From the NCBI GenBank assembly GCA_017506865.1, contig JAFCMP010000103.1, forward strand, positions 186,001 through 250,000: a stretch of DNA of 64,000 bases. Reading direction: 5' to 3'. A program made the position numbers and the translations under genes. Source of the stretch: Tribonema minus. Taxonomy: Eukaryota > Sar > Xanthophyceae > Tribonematales > Tribonemataceae. The stretch's first letter is position 1. Each line of letters opens with the position of its first letter. The notes below the pieces were generated by a model. That model had not been told where the DNA came from, did not search any database, and saw only the letters and a list, made by a program, of their open reading frames with translations. Shown one piece after another: positions 47,201-57,900 of this stretch.

Positions 47201-49779
47201 TGCGAACGTATGTGCCGATGAAGTAGTCGAGGAAGTCCGGCAGCTGTGCTGCTACCCATTCCGCTGCCGCCAGGACGAACACCATGTTGAAGGCATTCTT
47301 GAGGTCCAGCATGAACTGCCAGTGACCGAGCTCATACGCGAGTTTGCCGGCCATGGCCGCTTTCTCCGCTCCTGCTGAGACGGCTACCCCATACTGCCCG
47401 TCTGGCTCAAGGAGCTCCGCCAGGAAGTCTTTGCGGTCTGCCACGTACACCGAAGTGCATAGTCGCTGCAGCACCTCGCCGCAAACGATGGGCCGCTGCT
47501 TAGCTGTACCATCTTCCTGTTGTTCTGCAAGTGGCGTCAGGCGCCCCGCGCCATGCAACTGCCAGAAGGCATCCGGCAGCCGCGCAGCCTCCCGCATAAC
47601 GGTCTGAAGCCACCGTGTGAGGACAGCAGCAAACTCATGCCGTCCCCAGCTTGTGCGTAGCGCATCCTGCAGGTGGCTGTAGCGCAGCCCCGATGGGCCT
47701 GCTCCACTGTAAGGGCTTGCTCGCTGGATGAGCTTGGCAACCGTCTCTGGCTCAATTCCCTCCCCCTGTAACAGGCTGAGTTCTGCTGGCATGTCGGCTG
47801 CTTTCGCCACAAGCTGATCAACCATGCCGGATAGCTCATGGAGTTGTTCCCCTGGCGCAGCGGGGGGGTGTTTGGACTGCATGGCGGCAAAGCAGTCATC
47901 ATCAGGTATCGCCACCGTTTTGGGCTGAAGGAAACGCGCTGCCTGCTGTAGCCCCCCCCGTGTGCCCATGCACTGTAGGACGTAGGCGTTGATCGCTGCC
48001 TCCGTTTGCTGGCGCGCGCGCCAGCGCCGGTGCGCACGCGCGTGTGCGAGGAGCGCTGGCACCAACCGGTCAAGCTCACCGCGTGCCAACATTCTGATTC
48101 TGTCGGAGCGAGTGATGCCAGGTGCGCCATCGGTGGAGGTGATGAGTGATGGCATGAGGTGGTGTAGAATCGTGGATCTTTGCAGTCGCTGCACCCGCCC
48201 TGCGGAATCTGGCTCCCGCGCCGCATTGACGAACATCGTCATTGTGTGTGCCAACAGATGTGTTGCTGCGTTCTCCAGTGCAGCTCCCACATAGCGACGA
48301 TTGCGTGGTCTAGCAAGGCTTCTAGTTGTCGCGAACTGCAGCTTGCACAGCTCATCGAGGCTGATGCTGTCAAGCACTGCTGCGACTGCGGGGGTTGAGA
48401 TGGTCCACGTGAAAAGCCCACCTGCCCCACCTGCTGCGCCTGCAGGGCCTGGCGCTGCCGCTGCTGTCGCCGCACCTGCCGCTCTGGGGCCCCCTCCGCC
48501 GCCGCCGCGGCCGCCATGACCACAGCCTCGTCCGCCGCTGTCGCTGCTGCGACCGCTGCCACGGCCACCGCGGCCGTTTTGAGTTTGCGCGCCACTGCCG
48601 CTGTTGCTAGCACCGCCGCTGCGGCTGCTGGCATCACTGCTGCGGCCGTTGCCAGCGCCGCTGTCCTTAGTACCGGCTGCACTGCCGCCGCCGGCACCGC
48701 TGCTGCTGCCGCCTCCGGTTCTGCTGCCGCTAGTCGCTCTGCTACTGCTGATGTCTGCATCATTGCTGCCGCTGCGAACGCGTCCTCCATTGCCACGTCC
48801 GCGCCCTCCACTGCGACCCCGACCCCCTCGTGTAGCACTGCTGCCCCCGCGTTCCGGCCTCTTTGAGCTGCCGGAGGAGCTGCTGCCACCAGCCTGAGCA
48901 GCAGGTGCCTGCTGCGCGTGCGCTGGTCCCTTTGCGTAGGGGTTGCCGATGGGTGTGCACGCCGGTTGCTGCTGTGGCAGCGACGTGGTAGCTGTTGCCG
49001 TCGATGCATCAGGTGCTAGCGGTGCTGCTGATGCTGTTGTTGACAATGTTGCCGCCACTGCAGCGGGTGAAGTGATAGGCCTGCATTTGCGGCAGTGCTT
49101 GCCCGCGCTGGCATCGCTGCTGTCCACTCTGAATGTCTTGTTGGCATGAAACAGGTTTTTGCACAAGGCACACTCGGTGTAGATGGTTTGCAAGTGCGAC
49201 GTGCTGAGGTCGGAGCGCTCCAGGAACGTTGTTGCTGTCCCACTGTGGTGTTTGCGCTGGTGCTTCGCCGCGATGTGGGCGTTTAACCTCTGCTGTAACG
49301 AGAGCAGCGACATGCCCTTCTTCACCACGAGGTCGCATAAGTTGCACTTGTACTCCGGGTCCGCACTGCCTCCACCTCCAGCTTCGTCGTCTAGCATCAG
49401 ACGTTGCTGTTCCAGACTGTTATGACCTGTTCTAGAGCGCTTGACTGCACTTTGCCCGCCCGTGTGCTCCCCTTCGCCTGTTTGATCGGAAATTGACCAA
49501 CCGTCATTCTGTACCCTCTTGCGTTTGTGCGCTGCGCGTCCGTCTCCAGTTGCTCTGCTGCTGCCACTCGTCCCATCGTCCTGTTGACAAGCGCCATTGC
49601 CATCTGCAGCACTGGTGCTAATATCCTGCGCTTGTGCGCACGCTAGATCGGATTCCTTGCATTTCTGCGCTGATTCAGAGTTGGCAATACGGGCCTCCCG
49701 CCGCCGCCATGATATTCTTTTCATGATCTCTGCTACGCCATGGTGCTACATGCTACAGCTACATACCTATCCGCATCTC
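44281..49779 (-). mobile_element. LINE-A copy A2: full-length non-LTR retrotransposon
   Basis: Same make-up as A1. Its flanking repeat is GCATACATGTACTTTT (44265-44280 and 49780-49795). It is inserted beside the 3' end of the truncated copy A3, antisense to the surface-protein gene upstream. The hairpin and tail are intact. Confidence 0.9.
44385..49724 (-). CDS. LINE-A protein, second intact copy
   Basis: Open for 1779 codons. Comparing the two translations by eye, I find about six replacements: Pro/Arg in QQ(P/R)LML, Arg/Gln, Arg/His in the Gly-rich part, Pro/Leu, Ser/Ala and Gln/Arg in or near the Ala-rich part. No change falls in the reverse transcriptase or endonuclease motifs. The scarcity of changes and the lack of stops in both copies suggest that both derive from a recently active source. 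Confidence 0.9.
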   Translation of the reverse strand: MKRISWRRREARIANSESAQKCKESDLACAQAQDISTSAADGNGACQQDDGTSGSSRATGDGRAAHKRKRVQNDGWSISDQTGEGEHTGGQSAVKRSRTGHNSLEQQRLMLDDEAGGGGSADPEYKCNLCDLVVKKGMSLLSLQQRLNAHIAAKHQRKHHSGTATTFLERSDLSTSHLQTIYTECALCKNLFHANKTFRVDSSDASAGKHCRKCRPITSPAAVAATLSTTASAAPLAPDASTATATTSLPQQQPACTPIGNPYAKGPAHAQQAPAAQAGGSSSSGSSKRPERGGSSATRGGRGRSGGRGRGNGGRVRSGSNDADISSSRATSGSRTGGGSSSGAGGGSAAGTKDSGAGNGRSSDASSRSGGASNSGSGAQTQNGRGGRGSGRSSDSGGRGCGHGGRGGGGGGPRAAGAATAAAAPGPAGAAGGAGGLFTWTISTPAVAAVLDSISLDELCKLQFATTRSLARPRNRRYVGAALENAATHLLAHTMTMFVNAAREPDSAGRVQRLQRSTILHHLMPSLITSTDGAPGITRSDRIRMLARGELDRLVPALLAHARAHRRWRARQQTEAAINAYVLQCMGTRGGLQQAARFLQPKTVAIPDDDCFAAMQSKHPPAAPGEQLHELSGMVDQLVAKAADMPAELSLLQGEGIEPETVAKLIQRASPYSGAGPSGLRYSHLQDALRTSWGRHEFAAVLTRWLQTVMREAARLPDAFWQLHGAGRLTPLAEQQEDGTAKQRPIVCGEVLQRLCTSVYVADRKDFLAELLEPDGQYGVAVSAGAEKAAMAGKLAYELGHWQFMLDLKNAFNMVFVLAAAEWVAAQLPDFLDYFIGTYVRTRPRLLFQHVDGSTRIIMSQRGFKQGDPAAPMLFCGAIAQCLKRFNEAAAAQRARRRMGAYMDDANVRTGACTLTQDDIQAVAQLKQHFAEVGLELNLTKSRALPGRGHVVTDHERQLLQQLGVQLVGDTDENQNRGAVLLGVPVGHSSFVDAWLRREAGAGGAGARFAERCARLTSPRAMFRLLRYCVVPRMTYCLRTIPTTQTAPAAKEWDRVTQWVLEHSMGLQPPGQTWRQFEQSGAHFHLAAHGPALQQARLPTRHGGLGITSACDIADAAYVAGTLQALQPALSGWAGVLQQAAPQAAADNAAEDAATQAAPAAAAAAPAPAASAAATVTAAAAVASGGATAPAAATASAAGRAYGAAILATHDAAAAGSGAAAAAQAAPAAAAAAAAHGATTPAAAAAAAAAAAPASEAAAAAAAHVAPQVASAASLTAASTAAAAGIGNTAATGPTSLRAAAAPATGAASAGGAATVPAATAAMAVAAANAAGAAPTPAAAATPLAAAATAGGTAAAPAHAAAAAVNAGAARSTPAMLQGAAAAEVARLPLMRTIATAATSLRAATGDKLEHILPPALTPLQQQPPTQQPPLRPTAGGGTGADAACVLDASALQLQCSLKRPNQSALADAVATELADKVEADLQQLPQGTQRTQALARFRSQRHMHSIGMAFLNEPMYSTTASFDGLSWQLAVKRAIGVEEQTAGCKLCGKSPGGTLHARLCQAPRVKAHDTIVHNSVKRATQRLLRQYLKTGLVDEDYTPFLGSAGPPGSRRMDIVLPADAFPVTGYDDPTRHLPLMVDVTCFEAQVASRAAKTAADPERCCRDQEAAKTTHYSGHYDQNCYKLATLAIGSFGSIGEQGRKLLEAVATEYASRMSVPGGARPKALKGIALARLRSALSAALHMAYSGRVMTHMAESRGGGHMEEDVGEDPEMPFGGGGV

Positions 49780-49805
49780 GCATACATGTACTTTTGAATT
49801 ATTTG

Positions 49806-51605
49806 TACTTTTTATGAATCCTTGCTTAGGGCGCGAAAAAGCCAAGATGAATAGTACCTAAGCTTGCTGTACTGAATCTACAGTCGTGTGACAGTATGAA
49901 AGTGTCTCAACGACAACCACTCAAACGACGACGCCGCCAAATGGCATCTCGACGTCCCCCCCTACGTCCTCGTCCGTGTGCCCCCCCCCCCGGGACTCTG
50001 CCATGTGTGTCATGACACGGCAAGAGTACGCCATGTGGAGCGCTGCCGACAGTGCCGAGCGTAAGCGCGCCAGGGCGATGCCCTTGAGAGCTTTCGGGTG
50101 CACTCCCCCAGGCACTGACATCCTGCTGGCATTCTCCGTCGCCACAGCCTCCAGCAGCTTCCGCCCCTGCGCCCCGATGCTGTCAAATGACCCGATTACC
50201 AAAGTGGCAAGTTTGTAGCAGTTCTGATCATAATTACCAGAATACTGAGTTTGTTTGGCGGCCTCTTGGTCGCGGCAGCAACGCTCGGGTTCTGCTGCAG
50301 TCTTCTCCGCCCGCGACGCCACTTGTGCCTCGAAGCAGGTGACGTCCACCATGAGCGGTAGGTGACGTGTCGGATCGCTGTAGCCGGTCACCGGGAAGGC
50401 GTCGGCAGGCAGCATGATGTCCATCCTGCGACTCCCCGGCGGCCCGGCGGAGAGCAACAGAAACGGCGTTTAATCCTCGTCCACCAGTCCCGTTTTGAGG
50501 TATTGCCGCAGGATGCGCTGCGTGGCTCTCTTGACCTTGTTGTAGACGATGGTGTCGTGCGCCTTGACGCATGGCGCTTGACACAGCCGTGCATGCAGAG
50601 TGCCGCCCGGCGACTTCCCGCACAGCTTGCAGCCTGTCGTCTGCTCCTCGACTCGGATGGCGCGTTTGATGGCCAGCTGCCAGGATAGGCCATCAAACGA
50701 AGCCGTTATGGAGTACATCGGCTCGTTGAGGAATGCCATGCCGATTGAGTGCATGTGGCGCTGTGACCGGAATCGAGCAAGTGCTTGCGTGCGCTGCATG
50801 CCCTGCGGCAATTGTTGCAGGTCCGCCTCCACTTTATCTGCAAGCTCGGTAGCGACGGCATCTGAAAGCGCACTCTGACTGAGGCGCCTCAGGCTACATT
50901 GCAACTGCAGAGCACTGACGTCAAGTACCTCGTAGGCCGCACCGGTGCCACCACCTGCTGGCGGCGGCGGTTGCTGCATAGGTGGCTGCTGCTGCAGTGG
51001 CATTAGCGCTGCCAGCGGTGGCAGCAGATGTTCCAGCTGGTCACCTGTTGCTGCACGGATGCAGCAGCTGTGGCGATCGTCCGCATGAGAGGCAGGCGCG
51101 CCACCTCTGCTGCTGCTGCTCCTTGTAGCATTGCTGGTGTGGAACGCGCAGCGCCTGCATTGACGGCTGCTGCTGCCGCAGCGGCTGCGTGCGGTGGAGC
51201 AGCAGCTGCTGCGCCGCCTGCCGTTGCTGCTGCTGGTGTTGCTGCTGCCGCAGGTGCTGGTGCAGCCGCTGCCGCATTGGTTGCTGCCACCGCTGTTGCC
51301 GCTGTCGCCGCCGGCACGGCTGCGGTGCTGCCTGCTGCCGCTGCTTCTGTTGAGTGTGCTGCGGCAGCCGCAGCCCTAGGGCCTGAAGCAGCTGTGTTGC
51401 CTATGCCTGCAGCAGCAGCTGCTGTTGATGCTGCTGCTAGTGATGCTGCCGAGGCAGCATGGGGTGCAACATGTCCTGCCGCTGCTGCTGCCTCTGATGC
51501 TGGTCCAGAAGCAGCAGCAGCTGCTGCTGCTGCTGCTGCCGGAGTAGTTGCGCTGTGCGCCGCCGCTGGTGCTGCCGCTGGTGCTGCCTGTGCTGCTGTC
51601 CTCTG
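49806..51605 (-). mobile_element. LINE-A copy A3: diverged, 5'-truncated
   Basis: A clearly older copy covering the 3' tail, endonuclease, Cys knuckle and part of the Ala-rich region. Coding runs 50457-49921 and 51003-50470, with a stop-gain between them at the site coding for DED…FLL and a frame change after the Ala region. The tail (GCCCTAAGCAAGGATTCATA) has several changes against A1. Confidence 0.85.
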
Positions 51606-51724
51606 AGCCTCCTTTCTCTGTCACAGCTCAGTATCATAATAGCGCAGAATCTTTTAGCCCCACAGGTCATGATGCAGCGGCATGCTGCTGCATAAGATAA
51701 TCATCTGCAGATGCTGAAGTGCTA

Positions 51725-51883
51725 ATGTAGTACCCGAGATGCCATTTGGCGGCGGCGGCGTTTAAGTGGTTGTCGTTACGACACTTTCAGACTCTCATAC
51801 GAGACGTAGATTCCGTACAGCTAGATGACAATCATCTGGGCTTTTTCGCGTCCTGAGCGAGAATTAATAAAAAGTACATGCAG
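51725..51883 (+). mobile_element. LINE-A copy A4: 3' end only
   Basis: About 160 bp in plus orientation, from GAGATGCCATTTGGCGG (last codons) through the hairpin (GGGC / GTCC, with a G-T pair) to GAGAATTAATAAAAAGT, followed by ACATGCAGG. Confidence 0.85.
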
Positions 51884-51899
51884 GTATCATAGCATTGTC

Positions 51900-52711
51900 A
51901 TGACAGCATATTGGAGGTTTGAATTGCGAAAAACGAGACTTGAATTCCAAACAGGACCCACAGGGGTGAACTCTGAAAATGGACTTTTCTCAATTGTGAT
52001 GATGCGAGTGTGATAGTCATCACCAGAAATAAATAATTAGAAAAAAAAAATTTCTAAACGCCGAGGTTCTTGAGATATACCATGTTGAGCTTGGACTTGA
52101 ACTTTAAGCTCAAGTGTGAAGTTTGGCTAAGGAAGTTCAACTCCAAATTGAAGTTTGAAGGGTGCTCAGTGCTCACCATGGAATTCTAAGCAACTTCAAC
52201 ACTGTACTTCACCCAAAAACATCAACATTAAGTTGAAATTGAGCATCGAACCCTGGCAGGGTTCAACCAGACTTCGCCAAAGTGGTTTGATGCTGGGTCC
52301 CGTTTTCCCAATTCAGGTCCCGTTTTTCGCAATTCAATCCTTTGGGCAAACAGCGGACATTTGTCATGCACATGACAATGGTACAGGGCTGCTGGAACAA
52401 TTCATGAATCTACCGCACAGTGGTGATACCTTGGCATTGAAACACGCATTACGTGACGACCATGCATAAAAAGGCAGCTTTTGGCCTGGGCAATTGATTA
52501 ATCGACATACGACCTAACAATCTGGCTTCAAGTCACCCTAAATCCTGTACGATCTTTGAAATCCATCAGCCTGCCATGGGCCATCACAACCCCTCCCTCC
52601 CCTTCGGGGCTGTCCACAAGGTAGTCAATGTGCACTGTGCCTGCCGCATTGCAACCAGTGGCATGTGACCAATCAGATGTGCGAAAAGCGCCATCTACAT
52701 GCGCATTTAGG
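51900..52711. other. No gene seen
   Basis: A/T-richer sequence with many CTTCAA/TTGAAG words (52080-52220) and nothing else I can name. Confidence 0.35.
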
Positions 52712-52720
52712 ACATCTGAA

Positions 52721-53893
52721 GTGGTGGCACTGGTGCGGATGCTGCTTGCGTACTTTTTATTAATTCTCGCTCAGGGCGCGACTTGACGCCAGTGCTCTGC
52801 AGTTGCAGTGTAGCCTGAAGCGCCCCAATCAGAGTGCGCTTGCAGATGCCGTCGCTACCGAGCTTGCAGATGAGGTGGAGGCGGACCTGCAACAGCTGCC
52901 GCAGGGCACGCAACGCACGCAAGCACTTGCTCGATTCCGGTCGCAGCGCCACATGCACTTGATCGGCATGGCATTCCTCAACGAGCCCATGTACTCCACA
53001 ACGGCTTCGTTCGATGGCCTATCCTGGCAGCTGGCCGTCAAGCGCGCCATCCGAGTAGAGGAGCAGACGGCAGTTTGCAAGCTGTGCGGGAAGTCGCCGG
53101 GCGGCACCCTGCATGCACGGCTATGTCAAGCGCCACGCGTCAAGGCGCACGACACCATCGTCCACAATAGCGTCAAGAGGGCCATGCAGCGCATCCTGCG
53201 GCAATACCTCAAAACGGGACTGGTGGACGAGGACTACACGCCGTTTCTGGGGTCCGCCGGGCCGCCGGGGAGTCGCAGGATGGACATCGTGCTGCCTGCC
53301 GACGCCCTCCCGGTGACCGGCTACGACGACCCGACACGCCACCTACCGCTCATGGTGGACGTTACCTGCTTCGAGGCACAGGTGGCGTCGCGGGCGGCAA
53401 AGACTGCAGCAGACCCCGAGCGATGCTGCCGCGACCAAGAGGCCGCCAAGACTACCCACTACTCTAGTCATTATGATCAGAATTGCTACAAACTTGCCAC
53501 TTTGGCAAGAGGGTCATTTGGCAGCATCGGGGAGCAGGGGCGGAAGCTGCTGGAGGCTGTGGCGACGGAGTATGCCAGCAGGATGTCAGTGCCCGGAGGA
53601 GCGCGCCCTAAAGCTCTCAAGGGCATCGCCCTGGCGCGCTTACGCTCGGCACTGTCGGCAGCGCTCCACATGGCGTACTCTGGCCGTGTCATGACACACA
53701 TGGCAGAATCCAGGGGGGGCGGGCACATGGAGGAGGACGTAGGGGAGGACCCCGAGATGCCATTTGGCGGCGGCGGCGTTTGAGTGGTTGTCGTTGCGAC
53801 ACTTTCAGACTGTCATACGACATGTAGATTCCTTACAGCTAGATGCCAATCATCTGGGCTTTTTCGCGCCCTGAGCGAGAATTAATAAAAAGT
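52721..53893 (+). mobile_element. LINE-A copy A5: 5'-truncated, with a nested tail insertion
   Basis: Flanked by the repeat ACATCTGAA (52712-52720 and 53894-53902). It codes for the C-terminal 326 residues without stops (52803-53783), including the Cys knuckle and endonuclease, and differs from A1/A2 by a modest number of residues. Near its 5' end a 29 bp piece of another LINE-A 3' tail is inserted (52755-52783). Confidence 0.9.
52755..52783 (-). mobile_element. 29 bp tail-only LINE-A insertion inside A5
   Basis: A1 and A2 read GCTTGCGTACTTGACGCC here (coding for ACVLDA). A5 has the same bases split by 29 bp that, on the minus strand, are CGCGCCCTGAGCGAGAATTA followed by ATAAAAAGT, the exact end of the family. 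No clear target duplication is present. AAGT is shared between the element end and the target. Confidence 0.85.
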
Positions 53894-53904
53894 ACATCTG
53901 AATA

Positions 53905-54960
53905 TGCAGTCCCAACCACCAGGCCCTGATTGGCGTGAAAACGACCCGGATGCTAAAAAGCGACGCCAAGGCAAAGTAGCCTTCCTCGTGTCATGCCACA
54001 TTGTGAACTGTACCATTGCATTCAAAGCAAACGCACGATTCGAATGACCTACTTCAAGTTTAAATTGAAGTTGATCATCAGGACTTAGGTAACTTCAACA
54101 GCTCAACTTCAACTGATGCTCAGAAACCCAACTTCAATTATCTCTTGAACTTCAACACCTTTTGCATTTTTGAAACTTCAACATCAATATGCTCTACCTC
54201 AACAAGCCGACCACCACAGAAGTTATGGTAACTTCAACATCATAGAGATACTTCAATTGCGTTGTTTGGGCTGATCATTATTGTTGGCTGCAAACCCAAG
54301 TCGCTTTCTAGCATCCAGTGTCGCTTTTCATGCCAATTGAGGCCTCACCGTTGTTGAGCGCCAATGAAACAAAATCATTTCACGCTACAGAGCATCATTT
54401 GAGCTGCGACTGGCCCCTCCGTGTAGCCTGAAAGCTAGCAGACACGATGGTACAAGTGCGTCTACACCGTGACGGTGGCAGATGCATGCAGAGTTTTTGG
54501 GCTTCGCGGGCCGCGACATGTCAAGGCCAGTGCTAGCGCCAGCACATCTGCACGCTGATAAGTGCAACTTCTGCACCCAGTGTCATTGTGCGACTGCGGT
54601 AAATATACTTTGTTTCCAAGGTGAATGCCACCACGTCCACCACGTTATCGGGAAGTTGTGCATATATCTCCTGAGATCACACCATACCAGCGACGTCTGC
54701 GTGTACTGCCGTCAGCAACGTGCCAACAGTTGAACATCATGTGACGCAGTTGCATGACGTGGCGGCCCAGCAGACAGCGCAGTGAGAGCAAACGACAAGC
54801 TTGCCGAGCATTGTATCATTCGTATCTTTGCCACGCGTGGAGGATCTCTTCAAACTTCAATTTGTGACGTCCCACTCCTAGATCCCCCACGCGCGCGCGC
54901 GCACCCGAACACAAGGCGACACTCGCTGCGCGATAGCCCTAACTCCGACTGTGATACGGG
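53905..54960. other. No gene seen; CTTCAA-rich block
   Basis: The block 54041-54260 holds nine CTTCAA/TTGAAG words. The rest is unremarkable. Confidence 0.4.
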
Positions 54961-54968
54961 CAGCAGCT

Positions 54969-57900
54969 CTATCGGCGCTTCGGCTTGGGCTTGTGGCCGC
55001 GCGCCGCCTGCTGGTGCTGCTGCTGCTGTGCCTTGACAGGGTTCGTCGCGAACGTCCTGGGGCGCGGGGGGCCGCTTAAAGTTGAAGTTGGCGACGGCGG
55101 AGCGTCGCCGTAGAGCACTGACGCCGCCTCGAGGTGCGCCTCCTCTTCGCGCTTGCGCATGAACCACCTTATGCCCTGCGGACATCGATCGCGCACGAGC
55201 CAGAACTTGTGAGTGACCACGTATGTACACACACGGCAGCGCTTGCGTCAATAGGGCATGGCTGCCTTGTCATTGTCAACAAGGGTTTGTGATGGTGTGC
55301 CTACACCATAGGGATCGGAATTGGACACCACCGTGTTGTGATCTTCATGAAGACACTGAGTCGCGCTTGTGAGTGATTAGGGTTAAAGTTAGGGTCAGGG
55401 TTAGGCTGTGATTATGCGAGCGCTTGCGTCATTTGGCGATGCCTGCCTTGTGAATGTCAACGACGGTTTGCGAGGTTTTGGGGCGCTTGCGCATCGTGCG
55501 CGTGCGCGTGCCTGCACCATGGGAATCGGAACTGAACACGTTGTGATCTTGATGGAGACGCAGAGTTGCCCTCACTGAACAAGCTGCATGTGCGCCCAGG
55601 TGCCGTCGACACAAAGCTTCTCGGTTCTTGTATGACACTCGTACATGATTGAATTAATGAATCAATGACGAACTCTCCTCACGAGAAGTCCCCGAGATAG
55701 GCAGGTGTGGCAGCGGCCATCAGGCATGCGGGCGACGCGCGGCGAGTTCCGCCGCGCAGCATGCGCAATGACGGTCACTTTCACCACGCTCTGTCAATTG
55801 CAGTCAGGTTAGTTGGGCGGGCAGGGGGGGGAGGGGGGGGGGGGGGGAGGGGAGCGCAAAGGGGGGCGGGGGGGAGGGGGGGGGTGCATCCTCCGCTTGT
55901 CGGAGGCCTTCTTCGCACCCGCGCCGGCTTCAGTGTGATGTCAAAGTACCTCTGCAATGGATTCTCAGGACAGTGTACCCCTCAACAAAACGGCCATCCT
56001 GAAGTACTTGTTTGGTTACCGAGGTTGAGGTACCAAACTTGAAGCTGACGTGGACCCTGATACACCTGTCTTCAAATTACTCCCGACCCTGACTCTGCCC
56101 CCAATTCTAAACTCAAAGCATAACTTGACCACCAAGATAATGGCTGTGCCTGCCTGCAGCTGTGTTTTCCGCTTGTCGAAGGTCTTCTTCGCACCCGCGC
56201 CGGCTTCAGTGTGATGTCAAGCAATTTGCATTGGCTTCTCAGGACACCTAAATAAATGGCTATCCTGAAGTACCTGTCTGGTTACCGGGGTTGAGACACC
56301 AAACATCAACCTGGGACCGGATGCTGAGACGCCTGTCCTCATTTCTACAAGAGTTCCGAGCCGGTCCCACAAACCGTCTTGATTGCAGAGGGCTTGGCCC
56401 GCCGTCCGTCTGAGTCGTCTAGACGGGCTGTACCGTCTTTAACGTCTTTTCCGACTAAGACGGCCTTGCCATGCCGACTCACCTTCTTCACCTACTTCAG
56501 TTTGACCTTGAACCATCTGATGACTTCGTGTGGGGGCAACACAGCTTTCGTGGGTACCTACACAGCAAAGCACAACACTCCTGCACGCGACAACAAGTAA
56601 CGACCACACACTGGCACTTCAAACTTGAAGTGAATAAGACCAAAAAAAGTGAAAATAGCGAGCAGCGCGTGAAAGCGGTGCATCAGCACTCTTGCCTTGG
56701 CATCGCACACGAGCCACATGCCTGCTGGAGTGTTATAAGAGCCATAAAAGCTGTTAAGAAAAAGATGAAAAGGACGGTGTGTTGACATTCCGTCTTTTGA
56801 TCTTCGCCGTCTGGACGAGCCGGCACCGTCTAAGCCGGTTCTGGCTCGGAATTCTAACTTTTACATAGTGCGGACCCCTTCCCTGGCCCCCAGTTCTGAT
56901 TCAAAGCAAAACTTCACCTTGAAGATAACGGCCGTGCCCTGCCCAGCATCCTAATGGTATCGAAGGCCTCCGACAGGTTGCCATTGGGGGGGAAGGAACA
57001 GGGGGCACTTGAACTCCACTCTGATGCGCCCTGGCCCTGACGTGATCCTAACATGACCCCTGACCGTACCGTATTGTTCATTGATCCTCGCTTGGGGGGG
57101 GCGCCTGACCCCAGATAGTGGACGTCCAGCTTACTACCAGAATCAACATGTTTCGGGTGAAAATTTAAAAGACATCGGGTCGCATTGTGCGTCGAGATCA
57201 CTTCCAAACAATGTCGCCAAGTGGCATCTCCCCCCCCCACTGCGTCCCCCTCGTCCATCGCCCCCCCCCCCCACCCCCCGCCCCCAGACTCCGGCATGCG
57301 TGTCATGACACGTGCAGTACCCCAATGATGCATCCCATCCGTAGACATAGAAGTATAGCTTTACGCGGTGGCGCGTGTCGTGCGTGCTCGTAGCAGGCAA
57401 AGCGTGCACAAGCTCAGCGCGTGCATGACACGTGCGGCATACCGTAGGAAACGGATTATAATACCCCCCCCCTTGTATAACAACCCCCCTTTGTATAAGA
57501 CCCCCCCGTCTTCTTGGTTTGTGCTGCTCGTTGCTAAGACAGGGGCCACTTTGTATAAGACCCCCCCCTCTTATAAGCTGATGCAGATGATCAGATACCA
57601 GAAAGATGGAGTGTTACAAATAACATAAATGCTTGCGGCTAACCATGCTTTGTTACCTAGCATGACACGTGCGGCATACGACGCGGCGCAGAACAGGGTT
57701 TCCGCCCCCCTTCAAGCGGAAGCAAGTCAAGTACCTCAATGATGTTGGGGGCGCCCAGGACCTTGATAAAGATGTTGCTTTCCTTGTCGTCACCGGGGGG
57801 TGGGGGGGGGGTTGTCTTCATCCACCGCTTCATGAACGGAATGTTCAGCATCTGCATCTGCAGCACCGAAAACGTACTGCTCGCCGTCCTGGAGAGAAGA

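Noticed and set aside
52751-53896. DNA transposon with 32 bp perfect inverted ends
   Set aside because: The left end is a tail-only LINE-A insertion inside a truncated LINE-A copy; comparison with A1/A2 gives the empty site.
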